Positions 16,742 to 26,489 of a DNA stretch of 64,000 nt are shown here, piece after piece. Every line of letters begins with the position of its first letter. Positions within the stretch are counted from its first letter, which is position 1. The stretch comes from Prevotella sp. (GTDB taxonomy: Bacteria; Bacteroidota; Bacteroidia; Bacteroidales; Bacteroidaceae). The stretch spans positions 1 through 64,000 of the forward strand of contig JALFIX010000060.1 of the NCBI GenBank assembly GCA_022775105.1. Direction: 5' to 3'. The position numbers and the translations under genes were made by a program. The notes under the pieces are model-generated. The model saw nothing but the letters and a program-made list of their open reading frames with translations, did not search any database and had not been told where the DNA came from.

Positions 16742-17388
16742 TAAGATATACAAAGGCTGAAGAGATTTGGAATGCATGGTCACATGCCGCCGGCATCGCG
16801 CTTGGTGTGGGTGTGGGCATTGCATTCCTTGTCATCTGCTACCGCGGCGACAACTCATGGGCGCGTGCCGGAGTGATTCTTTATCTCTTCGGTATGCTTG
16901 CATCCTATGCCGCATCCACGGCATATCACGCCACGAGGATGCGCAGCAAGTGGAAGGAGCGTCTGCGAAAGTGGGATCATGCCGCAATCTATTGGCACAT
17001 TGCGGGTTCATATTCCCCGCTCACTCTTGTCGCCTTGCGTCAGGAGGGCTATTGGGGCTGGAGTCTTTTCATCTTCGTATGGTTGTGTGCCATAGCGGGA
17101 ACTATTGTCAGTTTCCGTCATCTCAAGGAGCACAGCAATGTTGAGACTTTCTGTTTTGTGGGCATGGGCTTGTCGGTGTTGGTGGCATTCAAGCCTCTTC
17201 TCGACTGCGTGAGCACTGCCGCCGTGTCGTGGATAATAGCCGAGGGAGTGGCATACATCACCGGTGCCGTCTTCTACAGTCTCAACAAGAAGCGTTTCAT
17301 GCACTCTGTCTTCCATTTCTTCGTCCTCATAGGCAGCATCTGTCACATCATAGCCGTATGGGACGTACTGATGGACTATGCGAAATAA
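16738..17388 (+). CDS. Hemolysin III family (PAQR-like) membrane protein
   Basis: The 216-residue protein has seven predicted hydrophobic segments. Family signatures are the N-terminal EIWNAWSHAAGIALG, SASTAYHA-like YAASTAYHATRM, KWDHAAIYWHIAGSYSPL and the C-terminal HSVFHFFVLIGSICHIIAV. Conserved Ser, His and Asp residues are the putative metal site of this superfamily. Its physiological role is unclear despite the name. It is translationally coupled to rnr. Confidence 0.93.
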   Translation: MIRYTKAEEIWNAWSHAAGIALGVGVGIAFLVICYRGDNSWARAGVILYLFGMLASYAASTAYHATRMRSKWKERLRKWDHAAIYWHIAGSYSPLTLVALRQEGYWGWSLFIFVWLCAIAGTIVSFRHLKEHSNVETFCFVGMGLSVLVAFKPLLDCVSTAAVSWIIAEGVAYITGAVFYSLNKKRFMHSVFHFFVLIGSICHIIAVWDVLMDYAK

Positions 17389-17402
17389 ACAGTTAAATTA
17401 CA

Positions 17403-17450
17403 ATTCGTCCACGAAACTGCTAAAACGCTGTTTCGTGGACGAATAATTTT
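17403..17450 (+). terminator. Rho-independent terminator after the hemolysin III gene
   Basis: Perfect 15-bp arms, ATTCGTCCACGAAAC (17403-17417) and its complement (17430-17444), with a 12-nt loop are followed by AATTTTTTATT. It also lies at the 3' end of the convergent GH26 gene. Confidence 0.9.
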
Positions 17451-18602
17451 TTATTGGAGATACAAACCATTGATGTCCTTCAGGAAGAGTGTGCGGTCGT
17501 TGTTGTAGAACTTAACGAAGTCGCTTACGGTCTTCTGTCCGGGATAAGGCATATAGAAATGTCCTGGTTTGTCATGGGCATTGCGCCACAGGAGGACATA
17601 GGCGATGGGATATTTGTTGAGCACAGGCATAAGCACCTCTGTCCACCAGTTGTCCAATCCCAAACTTTCCATACCAGTCTCGCTCAATACAGGCACCACA
17701 TTGTGCTGCTTGGCAATCTCGCAGATAGTCTTGAGACCAAGGTCGAGACCGTTGCGATAGTTGTTGATGGCAGTGGTGTCTTCGGGATTGTTGGTGCAAT
17801 ACGTGTCGAAACCAATCACATCCACAAGCTCGTCACCAGGCCAACGCTCCAAGTATTTTTCGGCATCACCTGCGAACTCCGTACCGGGAGAATATGCGTA
17901 GAGCACGTTGGTGACTCCCTTTTCCTTCAGTCTGTCCTCAGTGAGTTTCCACAAAGCCTTGTACTGCTCGGTGGTGCAGAGATTCTGTCCCCACCAGAAC
18001 CAGCTTCCTGTATGCTCATGCCATGGGCGGAAGAGTACGGGCACCTTCACTCCTTCTTCCGTTTGCAGAGAATTGAGGAAGTTGGCGAGAGTGTCGAGCC
18101 ATCCGAGGAACTTCTCATGGCACTGTCCACCTTCGAGCACTGACGCCACGGTCTGCTTCTCCTGGTCGGTGAGCGAGTCGGGCACTACCCAAGCCGTACC
18201 TTCAGTGAGAGGGTTGTTGAGATGCCAACTGAGTGTCACCATACCGCCTCGGTCGAACTGACGGATGATTTCTTCTTTCATTCTGTCGAAAGGTACTCCG
18301 TCGAGATTGACAGAGTCGCCTAATTCAAGATGTCCAAGGTCGAATCCCATTACGGCAGGATAGTCGTTGCACACGCTCTTCACGTCAGAGCGGTCGTTGT
18401 CTCCCACCCATCCAACGCCATACACTGTGGCATCCTGATGTCCCACGAGATAACCCTTTTCAGAGATGCTCTTGAGATTAGCCAAGAGGTTCTCCGTGCG
18501 CTGGGTGCGTCCGCTTTCAGCCAATGGGTCGTCAACAGTCTTTGAGCTGTTGCACGAGATGATGGCAGCAGCCATCGCCAATGATAAAATAATCTTTTTC
18601 AT
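17451..18602 (-). CDS. GH26 beta-mannanase, lipoprotein
   Basis: The 383-residue enzyme has a lipoprotein signal (MAAAIISCNSS; lipidated Cys near 17), so it sits on a membrane, probably at the surface. GH26 motifs are acid/base Glu196 in LFRPWHEHTGSWFWWG and nucleophile Glu308 in PVLSETGMES. It hydrolyses internal beta-1,4-mannosyl linkages. It is transcribed away from the SusC/SusD operon and has its own promoter at 18639-18669. The divergent intergenic region carries a copy of the shared operator-like element, suggesting co-regulation. Confidence 0.93.
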   Translation of the reverse strand: MKKIILSLAMAAAIISCNSSKTVDDPLAESGRTQRTENLLANLKSISEKGYLVGHQDATVYGVGWVGDNDRSDVKSVCNDYPAVMGFDLGHLELGDSVNLDGVPFDRMKEEIIRQFDRGGMVTLSWHLNNPLTEGTAWVVPDSLTDQEKQTVASVLEGGQCHEKFLGWLDTLANFLNSLQTEEGVKVPVLFRPWHEHTGSWFWWGQNLCTTEQYKALWKLTEDRLKEKGVTNVLYAYSPGTEFAGDAEKYLERWPGDELVDVIGFDTYCTNNPEDTTAINNYRNGLDLGLKTICEIAKQHNVVPVLSETGMESLGLDNWWTEVLMPVLNKYPIAYVLLWRNAHDKPGHFYMPYPGQKTVSDFVKFYNNDRTLFLKDINGLYLQ

Positions 18603-18638
18603 ACTTGATTTTATTTATATTATTATTATAAGGTGGTG

Positions 18639-18669
18639 CAAAGATAAAACAAATTTTTGAATTGTCCAA
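18639..18669 (-). promoter_or_regulatory. Promoter for the GH26 lipoprotein gene
   Basis: TTG (18667-18669) and TATCTTTG (18639-18646) are 20 bp apart on the minus strand. Confidence 0.65.
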
Positions 18670-18684
18670 GTAAATGTCACAATA

Positions 18685-18712
18685 GTGTCAGCATTGGATA
18701 AAATAGTATAGG
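18685..18712 (+). promoter_or_regulatory. Operator-like element, GH26 side
   Basis: GTGTCAGCATTGGATAAAAT plus AGTAT resembles the element at 18791 (GTATCAGAATAAGACAAAAT, AGTAT). It lies just upstream of the GH26 promoter and is a weaker member of the family. Confidence 0.4.
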
Positions 18713-18790
18713 TTGGGTGGAAAAAATACACTTTTTATTTGGCAAGAAAATATGTTAAATTACAGACATTTTACATTGTTTGCGTTAAAA

Positions 18791-18846
18791 GTATCAGAAT
18801 AAGACAAAATAGTATCATTAAGTTTCAAAAATTATGCGTACCTTTG
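18791..18846 (+). promoter_or_regulatory. Operator-like element and promoter of the 18900 gene
   Basis: GTATCAGAATAAGACAAAAT then AGTATCATTAAGTTTCAAAA lead to TACCTTTG (18839-18846), the -7 element. Very similar sequence precedes the SusC gene and the CE7 esterase gene. It may be the target of the AraC regulator at 33753. Confidence 0.6.
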
Positions 18847-18899
18847 CAGCCAGAATAACATAACAAGTTTATATCATTAATTAAAAATTAAAAAAGCTT

Positions 18900-19907
18900 A
18901 TGAAAAAATTATTTACTATTATGGCTGTAGCGCTCTGCGCTTTGACAGCAAGTGCAAAGGAAACACTTCCTGATTTCACACCAAAGACAATGACTTTCGC
19001 AGGTTGGTCGTGGAACTCTGTAGCTAATCTCGCCCAAGGTTCACCTACACAAGTTGGCACTGACAAGGCTGATGACTCTGAGGTGGTTTATTTTGATGCA
19101 TCTGATTATGACTATATCGTAATTGAGTATAGTTCAGCTACTTGCGCAACTATGCAGGCCATCGTTCAGTACAATTGTGACGGAACATGGGGACAGTGGG
19201 GTGCAAACTATAATACCCAAACTGTAAAAGTAAATCCAATACCTACAGGTGGAGCTATCGGTATAGAACTTGATGCTGACCGTTCTGACAAATTGGCTCA
19301 GGTAGCTTTGCAGGATCCAGGTTCAGCAGGCGAGATGGTGATTACTGCAGCTTACTTTGCAACAGAAGAAGAGTATAAGGCTGCCTTGGAAGGCAACAAG
19401 CCGACATACGCAAAACTTTCTCTTAATGACCTTGGCTCTGGATGGGGAAACAGCACATACGATGGAACTACCCATACTGTAACTATTGGCGACGACTGGA
19501 CAGGTAAGGGCTGGTGGCTTGGAGATGTTGATTATTCAGACTTTGAAGTGTTCTACATTGAATTTGAAGCTACAGCCGCTAATGGAAAGGTTGTTATTGA
19601 ATACAATGATGGTACTAATAATGGTGACGAAGGTTTGTTTGAGGCAGGAACAACTGCTGTAAAGTGCCCTCTCTCTGCTGCCAAGAATAGTGTTAAGCAG
19701 ATTTACATCCAGGGTCCTGCTGGTACTCAGTATGTGCTTACAAGTGCTATGGTTTGTACAAACGACTATTTACAGGAGTATATCACCACCGGCATCAGCA
19801 ACATGATCGCCTCTCCTGCAGCTCAGAGCAACGTTCGCTACAACCTCCTTGGTGTTAAGAACGGCAATGGCATTTACATCATGAACGGCAAGAAGTACAT
19901 GAAGTAA
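18900..19907 (+). CDS. Secreted protein of the mannan locus, probably glycan-binding
   Basis: The 335-residue protein has a signal peptide (MKKLFTIMAVALCALTASA) and two repeated halves rich in Trp, Tyr, Gly and Asp (for example TFAGWSWNSVANLAQG and LGSGWGNSTYDGTTHTV), typical of beta-sandwich carbohydrate-binding folds. There is no catalytic signature. The C-terminus (YNLLGVKNGNGIYIMNGKKY) is the Prevotella-type tail. It sits ahead of the SusC gene under a closely related promoter, so a role in mannan capture is likely; I cannot name the family. Confidence 0.75.
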   Translation: MKKLFTIMAVALCALTASAKETLPDFTPKTMTFAGWSWNSVANLAQGSPTQVGTDKADDSEVVYFDASDYDYIVIEYSSATCATMQAIVQYNCDGTWGQWGANYNTQTVKVNPIPTGGAIGIELDADRSDKLAQVALQDPGSAGEMVITAAYFATEEEYKAALEGNKPTYAKLSLNDLGSGWGNSTYDGTTHTVTIGDDWTGKGWWLGDVDYSDFEVFYIEFEATAANGKVVIEYNDGTNNGDEGLFEAGTTAVKCPLSAAKNSVKQIYIQGPAGTQYVLTSAMVCTNDYLQEYITTGISNMIASPAAQSNVRYNLLGVKNGNGIYIMNGKKYMK

Positions 19908-19939
19908 TATATTATAATTAAGGTATTATAAAATAATTA

Positions 19940-19967
19940 GGGTGGAATCGTATGATTCCGCCCTTTT
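19940..19967 (+). terminator. Terminator after the 18900 gene
   Basis: GGGTGGAATC (19940-19949) pairs with GATTCCGCCC (19954-19963), followed by TTTT. It separates the secreted protein gene from the SusC promoter. Confidence 0.85.
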
Positions 19968-20065
19968 AATTTAAGAAAAGTATCAGTTAAGTGGCGATTA
20001 TACACTTTTAATTTTGCTATAAAAAGCAGTATTATTTGTGTTTTAAGCGTTTATTTGAGCGTATA

Positions 20066-20121
20066 GTATCAAAAATAAGCAAAATAATATCATCATATAT
20101 GAATAATTTTGCGTACCTTTG
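20066..20121 (+). promoter_or_regulatory. Operator-like element and promoter of the SusC operon
   Basis: GTATCAAAAATAAGCAAAAT then AATATCATCA precede TACCTTTG (20114-20121). It aligns closely to the element at 18791-18846. Confidence 0.6.
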
Positions 20122-20160
20122 CACCCGAAATAACTCAATAAAAAACCAAAATAATAAATT

Positions 20161-23100
20161 ATGAGAAAACTTACATTGCTATTATTAGCACTCATAACCA
20201 GCGTGACACTCATGGCGCAGACAACGCTCAAGGGTCAGGTGCTCGACGCCACTCTCGGTGAACCACTCATCGGTGCCACCATCATGGTGAAAGGCACTTC
20301 CGTGGGATGTGTAGCCGACTTCGACGGCAACTTCACACTGAACGTTCCCAAGGGCAAGACGCAGATTGTAGTGTCGAGCGTTGGTTATCAAAGCCAGACC
20401 ATCAACGTGTCTGGACGTAGCAACATCACCGTCAAACTCAAGGAAGACTCCAAGATGATGGACGAGGTGGTAGTTGTAGGTTATGGACAGATGAAGAAGA
20501 GCGACCTCTCGGGTGCTCTCTCCCAACTCAAGGGCGAGGACATGATGAAGGGTGGCTCGATGGACATCGCCCATGGTATGCAAGGAAAGATTGCAGGTGT
20601 GAACATCCAGCAGAGCGACGGTGCCCCAGGCGGCGGTATGAGTATCGTGGTGCGTGGAACCAACTCGTTCTCTACCAGTTCGCAGCCTCTGTTCATCGTG
20701 GATGGAGTGCCTTTTGAGTCGGGAAGTACACCATCCAACGGTGCCACCACCAACGAGCAGCAGTCAAACCCTCTGAGCTTCATCAACCCTCACGACATCG
20801 AGTCGATTGAGGTGCTGAAGGATGCCTCCGCCACCGCCATCTACGGTTCGCGTGGTGCCAACGGTGTTGTTCTTATCCAGACAAAGAAGGGTAAGGCAGG
20901 CAAGCCGAAGGTGGAATTCAACGCCACATGGGGATGGCAGAACATCTCAAAGAAGATAGACATGCTCGACCCTGTGACATACGCCACCTATATCAACGAG
21001 CAGGAAATCAACGACCGCTACTACAACGGTTCGAAATCCACCACACTGCCTTATTCAGGCACTTGGGGCTACCAGTATTATGCCGACGGACATGCCAACT
21101 ACAACACAGGTAAATACACCGGTTCTCCCGAGGACTACCGCAACGGAGGATGGTTCTACGACGAATACGGCAATGCCACACAGCTCGGAACAGCAGACTG
21201 GCAGGACGAAATCTTCCAGAACGCATTCCAGCAGGACTATAATATTAATGTGAGCGGCGGTGACGACCGTGGCTATTACAGTTTCTCAGGCAACTATGCC
21301 GACCAGGAGGGTATCATCAAGAACTCAGGCTACAAACGTTACGCACTGCGTGCCAATATATCACGCAAGGTGACCGACTGGCTTGAGGTGGGAACCAACC
21401 AGAGTTTCACCTCTTCCACCACCGACTTCGCCAACACACTGAGCTTCAACACAGGTGTTGTACGTTCGGCACTCCTCTTCCCGCCGACATACGGTCCTAA
21501 CATGGACACCACCACAGCCGATGACCTCAACTGGCTTGCAGCCAACCCCGGGGCATACGTGCGCAGTGCCATCGACCAACTCAACGGCTCGAACTACTTC
21601 AGCAGTTCGTTCGTACAGATCAAGTTCCTGAAGAACTTCACCTTCCGTCAGAACCTCGGCCTCGGATATAACATACAGGACCGCAAGAGCTACTACGGAC
21701 GCGAGACACAGGAAGGAAAGACTCCTATCAACGGAAAGGCCAGCGTGGGACACAACACATGGAAGAGCCTTACGGCAGAGTCTATCCTCACATACGACAA
21801 TACATTTGGCAAAATACATCATGTGAACGTGATGGGAGCCTTCACACTCGAAAGCAGCAATTGGACAAACGACCAGCAGGTGGCAACCAACTTCCCTGAC
21901 GACCTCACTGGAGCCAACGACATGGGTCGCGCACTCGACAAGGCAACACTCTCGGGCGACAAGGGAAAGCAGCGACTTGCCTCGTTCCTCGGACGTGTCA
22001 ACTACACCCTTGCCGACAAGTATATCCTCACAGCCAGCTTCCGTTCAGACGGTAGCTCGAAGTTCACCGACGAGAACAAGTGGGCAACATTCCTTTCGGG
22101 AGCTATCGCATGGCGTGCATCAGAGGAGAAGTTCATCAAGGACCTCAATATCTTCAGCAACCTGAAGTTCCGTGTCAGCTATGGTGAGACAGGTAACCAA
22201 GGTATCGGTTCTTACCGTATCAACTCTCAGCTTGACACAGCCAACTTCCCCTTCGGAGGCTCGCTTTCGTCAGGTTCTGCCGACGTGTCATGGCGTGGTC
22301 CTGTTGACCCGAATATCAAGTGGGAGACCACAAAGCAGTGGAATGCAGGTATCGACTTCGGATGGTTTAAGAACCGCTTGACTCTTACCGTGGATTTCTA
22401 TTGGAAGAAGACCCGCGACCTGCTGCAGGAAGTGATTATCGCCCCGAGCAACGGATTCTCGAATATGCTCACCAACACCGGTAACGTGACCAACAAGGGC
22501 CTTGAGATTACTATCGGTGCCACACCTGTTGACACCAAGGATTGGAAGTGGAACCTCAACGGCAACATTGCCTTCAACAAGAACTCCATTGGCGGACTCG
22601 AAGGCGACCAGTTTGCACGCACTCTGTGGTATGGTGCCGACAATATCTTCATCCAGCGCAATGGCTGTCCTATCGGTGCCATCTACGGATATGTGGAGGA
22701 CGGATTCTACGATAATATCCAGGAGGTAAGGGCAGACCCGCAATATACCACTGCCAAGGATGCCGTGGCTCTGTCCAAGGTGGGAGAGATAAAGTATCGT
22801 GACCTCAACGGCGACGGTGCCATCACTGAGGCTGACCGCACCATCATCGGCGACACCAATCCCGATTTCACCTTCGGTCTTACCAATAATATCTCATGGA
22901 AGAACCTCTCGCTGAGCTTCCTGCTCCAGGGTTCCGTGGGCAATGACATATTCAACGGAAACCTTATGGATGTCAGTGTTGCCAACATCGGTAACATCCC
23001 CACCGAGGTATATAACAGTCGATGGACTGCCGAAAACTACGAGAATGCCGCATGGCCCAAGGCTACAGGAGGCTACAACCGTACATTCCTTCTCAGCGAC

Positions 23101-23352
23101 CGCTATGTGGAGGATGGTTCTTATCTCAAGCTTAAGAACATTACCCTCAGTTATCGTCTGCCTCATCCAATCCCCGGACTTGAGCAGGTGCTGCTGAGCT
23201 TCACAGCCACCAACGTGTTCACTATCAGCAACTACAGCTGGTATGACCCTGAGGTAAATGCCTTCGGTAGCGACTCTTCCCGCCGTGGTGTGGATATATA
23301 CTCATATCCTTCTTCGAGAACATTCACGTTCGGACTTGGACTTACTTTTTAA
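20161..23352 (+). CDS. SusC-like TonB-dependent outer-membrane transporter
   Basis: The 1063-residue protein has a signal peptide ending at LMAQ. A carboxypeptidase-D-like regulatory domain (TTLKGQVLDATLGEPLIGATI) comes next, then a TonB-box-like region (DEVVVVGYGQMKKSDLSGAL), a plug (MQGKIAGVNIQQSDGAPGGG, ASATAIYGSRGANGVVLI) and a 22-strand barrel ending in FTFGLGLTF. It imports oligosaccharides into the periplasm with TonB energy. It is the first gene of an operon with SusD, a surface glycan-binding protein and a GH26, so mannan oligosaccharides are the likely cargo. Confidence 0.95.
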   Translation: MRKLTLLLLALITSVTLMAQTTLKGQVLDATLGEPLIGATIMVKGTSVGCVADFDGNFTLNVPKGKTQIVVSSVGYQSQTINVSGRSNITVKLKEDSKMMDEVVVVGYGQMKKSDLSGALSQLKGEDMMKGGSMDIAHGMQGKIAGVNIQQSDGAPGGGMSIVVRGTNSFSTSSQPLFIVDGVPFESGSTPSNGATTNEQQSNPLSFINPHDIESIEVLKDASATAIYGSRGANGVVLIQTKKGKAGKPKVEFNATWGWQNISKKIDMLDPVTYATYINEQEINDRYYNGSKSTTLPYSGTWGYQYYADGHANYNTGKYTGSPEDYRNGGWFYDEYGNATQLGTADWQDEIFQNAFQQDYNINVSGGDDRGYYSFSGNYADQEGIIKNSGYKRYALRANISRKVTDWLEVGTNQSFTSSTTDFANTLSFNTGVVRSALLFPPTYGPNMDTTTADDLNWLAANPGAYVRSAIDQLNGSNYFSSSFVQIKFLKNFTFRQNLGLGYNIQDRKSYYGRETQEGKTPINGKASVGHNTWKSLTAESILTYDNTFGKIHHVNVMGAFTLESSNWTNDQQVATNFPDDLTGANDMGRALDKATLSGDKGKQRLASFLGRVNYTLADKYILTASFRSDGSSKFTDENKWATFLSGAIAWRASEEKFIKDLNIFSNLKFRVSYGETGNQGIGSYRINSQLDTANFPFGGSLSSGSADVSWRGPVDPNIKWETTKQWNAGIDFGWFKNRLTLTVDFYWKKTRDLLQEVIIAPSNGFSNMLTNTGNVTNKGLEITIGATPVDTKDWKWNLNGNIAFNKNSIGGLEGDQFARTLWYGADNIFIQRNGCPIGAIYGYVEDGFYDNIQEVRADPQYTTAKDAVALSKVGEIKYRDLNGDGAITEADRTIIGDTNPDFTFGLTNNISWKNLSLSFLLQGSVGNDIFNGNLMDVSVANIGNIPTEVYNSRWTAENYENAAWPKATGGYNRTFLLSDRYVEDGSYLKLKNITLSYRLPHPIPGLEQVLLSFTATNVFTISNYSWYDPEVNAFGSDSSRRGVDIYSYPSSRTFTFGLGLTF

Positions 23353-23388
23353 ATGAAGAGTGAAGAATGAAGAGTGAAGAATGAATTA
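23353..23388. repeat. GAAGAGT/GAAGAAT heptad array
   Basis: About four heptads (GAAGAGTGAAGAATGAAGAG) lie in the SusC-SusD spacer; related arrays occur at 29485, 33681, 35942 and 42781. Confidence 0.7.
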
Positions 23389-23410
23389 ATTATTAAATAT
23401 TGAATAAAAT

Positions 23411-25171
23411 ATGAAGATAAACAAGATACTGATTTCGGCTATGCTGATGGGTGGCAGTGCGATGATGACTACATCATGCAACGACTGGCTGACCACAGAC
23501 CCCGAAAGTTTCATAGGTCCGGAAAACCTTGGTGACTCCAAGGAAGCCGTTGACCAATGGGTGACAGGTGTGTATAGCAACTGGCTCTACGACATGATGT
23601 GCTGGGGCGAGTTCCCGCGTGTGCTCGAACTTGACTGCGACTATATCTCCGGTCCAGACTGGCTGTTAGCTCACCTTGGAGCAGGTGATTTTCAGGGTGA
23701 GAGCTCGCTCGACAAGATGTGGAAAGGTCCGTATAACCTCATCAACGATGCCAACAAGGCCATCCGTTATATCGAGGCCATGGGCAACGTGTCTGAAGAC
23801 TATAAGAACAATGCCATCGGCGAGATGGAGTTTCAGAAGGCTTTTGCCTACTTCCTCCTCGTGAGAGCATACGGTCCTGTTCCATTTAAGGAAACCGACG
23901 TGGCTGTAAGCGGTTCATACAACGACCCGCGTATGCCAGTGGCTGAGGTGTATGAGAAGATTATCTCATTGCTTGAGGATGCGGCATCCAAGATGTATAA
24001 GATTGATGATGCAAACTATCAGAAGGGACATGTTTCTGCAGGTTCTGCCGCAGGACTTCTCGTGAAGGTATATTGCACCGTGGCTTCAGCAGCAATGCCC
24101 GCAGAGACACCTGTAACCATCCGTACAGGCGAACCCTATCGCACAGTGTTCGACCAGCAGAGCCAAAAGGACATCCAGGTGTGCAACACTCCCGCTGCCG
24201 TCACTTTGAAGAAGCAGGCAGTGAGCGGATATGAGAATCTCAACTCCGCCGAACTCTATGCCAAGGCAGTGGAATGGGGAAAGAAACTTGTGGCTGGAGA
24301 GTATGGCAACTATTATTTGAGCAACTATGCCGACCTGTGGAAGGCTTCCAACCGTCAGGCCCCTGAGTTTATGTGGGCAGTGGAGTGTCTCGACGGCGAC
24401 ACCAAGTATCGCAATCAGGTGCATACCTTCTATAGCGGTTATACCACAAGTGCCAGTTCTAACTATATCACGAGTGGCGGTTGGGTAGGTTGTACCTACA
24501 ACTGGTATGCCCTCTTCGACGACACGGACCTTCGTATCCTCGATGGAGTGCGCCACGTGTGGACCTACTACTATCAGGAGGACTACAACGGAGCATTTTA
24601 CTATCCGCAGTCGTGGCGAGCACGTATCACAGGTTATGACCTCTATGGTAATCCAGTGCCCAACGAACAGGAGCAAAAGTATAAGGATATGGGATATAAC
24701 TTCCAGTATAACACTTCTTCGGAGTGCCTTGCCTTCACCACCAAGTATGAGGACTGCAAGAACAAGGCATCAGACTATACCGACGCACAATGGCCGTTCC
24801 TGAGATATGCCGACGTGCTGCTCTGCCTGTCGGAAGCATACAACGAGACCGACCAGCCCGACGAGGCAATGAAGTACCTCAACCAGGTGCGCCAGCGCAG
24901 TAATGCCCGACTGATGGACGCCAACCCCGGCAAGAACTCGCTCCGCAGCTCCATCATCGAGGAGAGAGCCAAGGAGTTGGCTTGCGAGGGCGACCGTCGC
25001 TGGGACCTCATACGATGGGGTATCTATCTCGACGCAATGAACGCTATCGGAGGTTTCGACGACTCTGGAATCAACAAGAACCGCACAGAGCGTAACCTGC
25101 TCTATCCGATTCCTGCCGACGAAATCTCCGCCAACGACGCCATCAAGGAGAACAACCCGGGATGGAACTAA
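23411..25171 (+). CDS. SusD-like outer-membrane lipoprotein
   Basis: The 586-residue lipoprotein (MMTTSCNDW, lipidated Cys near 23) is the surface lid of the SusC transporter. SusD/RagB features are the N-terminal TPR helices (YNLINDANKAIRYIEAM, QKAFAYFLLVRAYGPVPF) and the C-terminal RSSIIEERAKELACEGDRRWDLIRWG and NLLYPIPADEI blocks. It binds glycan before import. It follows the SusC gene by 58 bp, a spacer filled by heptad repeats. Confidence 0.95.
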   Translation: MKINKILISAMLMGGSAMMTTSCNDWLTTDPESFIGPENLGDSKEAVDQWVTGVYSNWLYDMMCWGEFPRVLELDCDYISGPDWLLAHLGAGDFQGESSLDKMWKGPYNLINDANKAIRYIEAMGNVSEDYKNNAIGEMEFQKAFAYFLLVRAYGPVPFKETDVAVSGSYNDPRMPVAEVYEKIISLLEDAASKMYKIDDANYQKGHVSAGSAAGLLVKVYCTVASAAMPAETPVTIRTGEPYRTVFDQQSQKDIQVCNTPAAVTLKKQAVSGYENLNSAELYAKAVEWGKKLVAGEYGNYYLSNYADLWKASNRQAPEFMWAVECLDGDTKYRNQVHTFYSGYTTSASSNYITSGGWVGCTYNWYALFDDTDLRILDGVRHVWTYYYQEDYNGAFYYPQSWRARITGYDLYGNPVPNEQEQKYKDMGYNFQYNTSSECLAFTTKYEDCKNKASDYTDAQWPFLRYADVLLCLSEAYNETDQPDEAMKYLNQVRQRSNARLMDANPGKNSLRSSIIEERAKELACEGDRRWDLIRWGIYLDAMNAIGGFDDSGINKNRTERNLLYPIPADEISANDAIKENNPGWN

Positions 25172-25200
25172 TGTATTATATATTATAAAAAGGTATAAAT

Positions 25201-26469
25201 ATGAAAGCAATATATTTAAAGAAAGCGGGAATAGCACTGATGGCTGTCATGGCAATGGCTTCGTGCAGCGACGTGGTGGATATCCCGTCATACGACCCCT
25301 ATTCCTGCGACGGCGCACCTGTCATCGAGGCCATCTACGATGCACAGGACATGTCGGAGACACCGCAGGCCATCACTGGTGGTGTGCTCAACCAGATGAT
25401 AAAGATTAAGGGTAAGAACCTGAGCCATGTGAAGAGTATCTCATTCAACGGGTTGGAGGTGGACGTGCGCCATGCTGCATACGCAGAGCGCGACTTCTGC
25501 AACGTGACCATACCAAGGAAGATTCCCGAGGAAGTCACAAACAAGTTGATATACACAACGGAACAAGGTACTGTAACCATGGACTTCCCTGTTAACATCC
25601 CCAACCTCAAACTCGAAGGACTAAAGAACGAGTTTGTGCTGCAGGGCGACAAGGTGCAGGTGATGGGCGACTACTTCGACCTCTACGGATTCTCCAAGGA
25701 CGAAGAACAGAACACTGCCAAGATAACTATCCACAACGACGCCGCAGGCTACAGTGAGGTTATCCCCACCGACTCCATCACGGAGACTTATATGGGTATC
25801 CTCATACCGAAGGACGCTCCCGACAACTCACTCATCACATTCGAGTGGGACGGTATGGACGGACACAAGACAAAAACCATACCCTACAGAATGAGCGACC
25901 AGCTGATGTACGGCAACTTCGACGGCGACTTCGGATGGTGGAACGATTGGTTCAAGGCACAGCTCACATGGGGTGGCAACAGCGGCGACCCCAAATGCCT
26001 TGGATATCAGTATATCAGACTTCAGAAGAACCAGGACCTCTCGTCGTCGATTATCGGTTCGTGGAGCTGGAACTCAACAGGTTTCGGTTGCAACTGGCGC
26101 TGGCTTGACGCATCTGCCAACCCTGAGAAATACGTGCTGAAGTTTGAGGTATGCACCGCATCCTCAAAGCCTTTCTATAACTATGGTGACAACGGTAAGG
26201 CAGGAAGCCGCAACGGTGGATATATGATCACACTCAATGGCGGAGCCACACGCAACCAGTGGGACCCCGTGAGCGACGGACTCAACAACACATACGGTGA
26301 ATGGCAGACTATCTCGCTGCCTCTCGTTGACTGTCTCGGAGGTTCGGTACTGCCCACAGAACCCGACCAATGGGTTAGCCTCGAGTTTGTATGCCAGCCC
26401 AACTCCGGCGACGACTGGCAGATAGACCACAGCTTCGGACAGTTCCGCATCGAACCCGCAGAATATTAA
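25201..26469 (+). CDS. Surface glycan-binding lipoprotein
   Basis: The 422-residue lipoprotein (MAMASCSDV) occupies the usual SusE/F position after SusD. Residues 40-225 form two Ig/TIG-like domains (IKIKGKNLSHVKSISFNGLEV, VQVMGDYFDLYGF). The C-terminal ~190 residues are Trp- and Gly-rich (FDGDFGWWNDW, GSWSWNSTGFGCNWRW, WQIDHSFGQFRIEP), like a beta-sandwich carbohydrate-binding module. No catalytic motif is visible. It probably captures mannan for the downstream surface mannanase. Confidence 0.85.
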   Translation: MKAIYLKKAGIALMAVMAMASCSDVVDIPSYDPYSCDGAPVIEAIYDAQDMSETPQAITGGVLNQMIKIKGKNLSHVKSISFNGLEVDVRHAAYAERDFCNVTIPRKIPEEVTNKLIYTTEQGTVTMDFPVNIPNLKLEGLKNEFVLQGDKVQVMGDYFDLYGFSKDEEQNTAKITIHNDAAGYSEVIPTDSITETYMGILIPKDAPDNSLITFEWDGMDGHKTKTIPYRMSDQLMYGNFDGDFGWWNDWFKAQLTWGGNSGDPKCLGYQYIRLQKNQDLSSSIIGSWSWNSTGFGCNWRWLDASANPEKYVLKFEVCTASSKPFYNYGDNGKAGSRNGGYMITLNGGATRNQWDPVSDGLNNTYGEWQTISLPLVDCLGGSVLPTEPDQWVSLEFVCQPNSGDDWQIDHSFGQFRIEPAEY

Positions 26470-26489
26470 TCTGATAATAAGAAAGAATT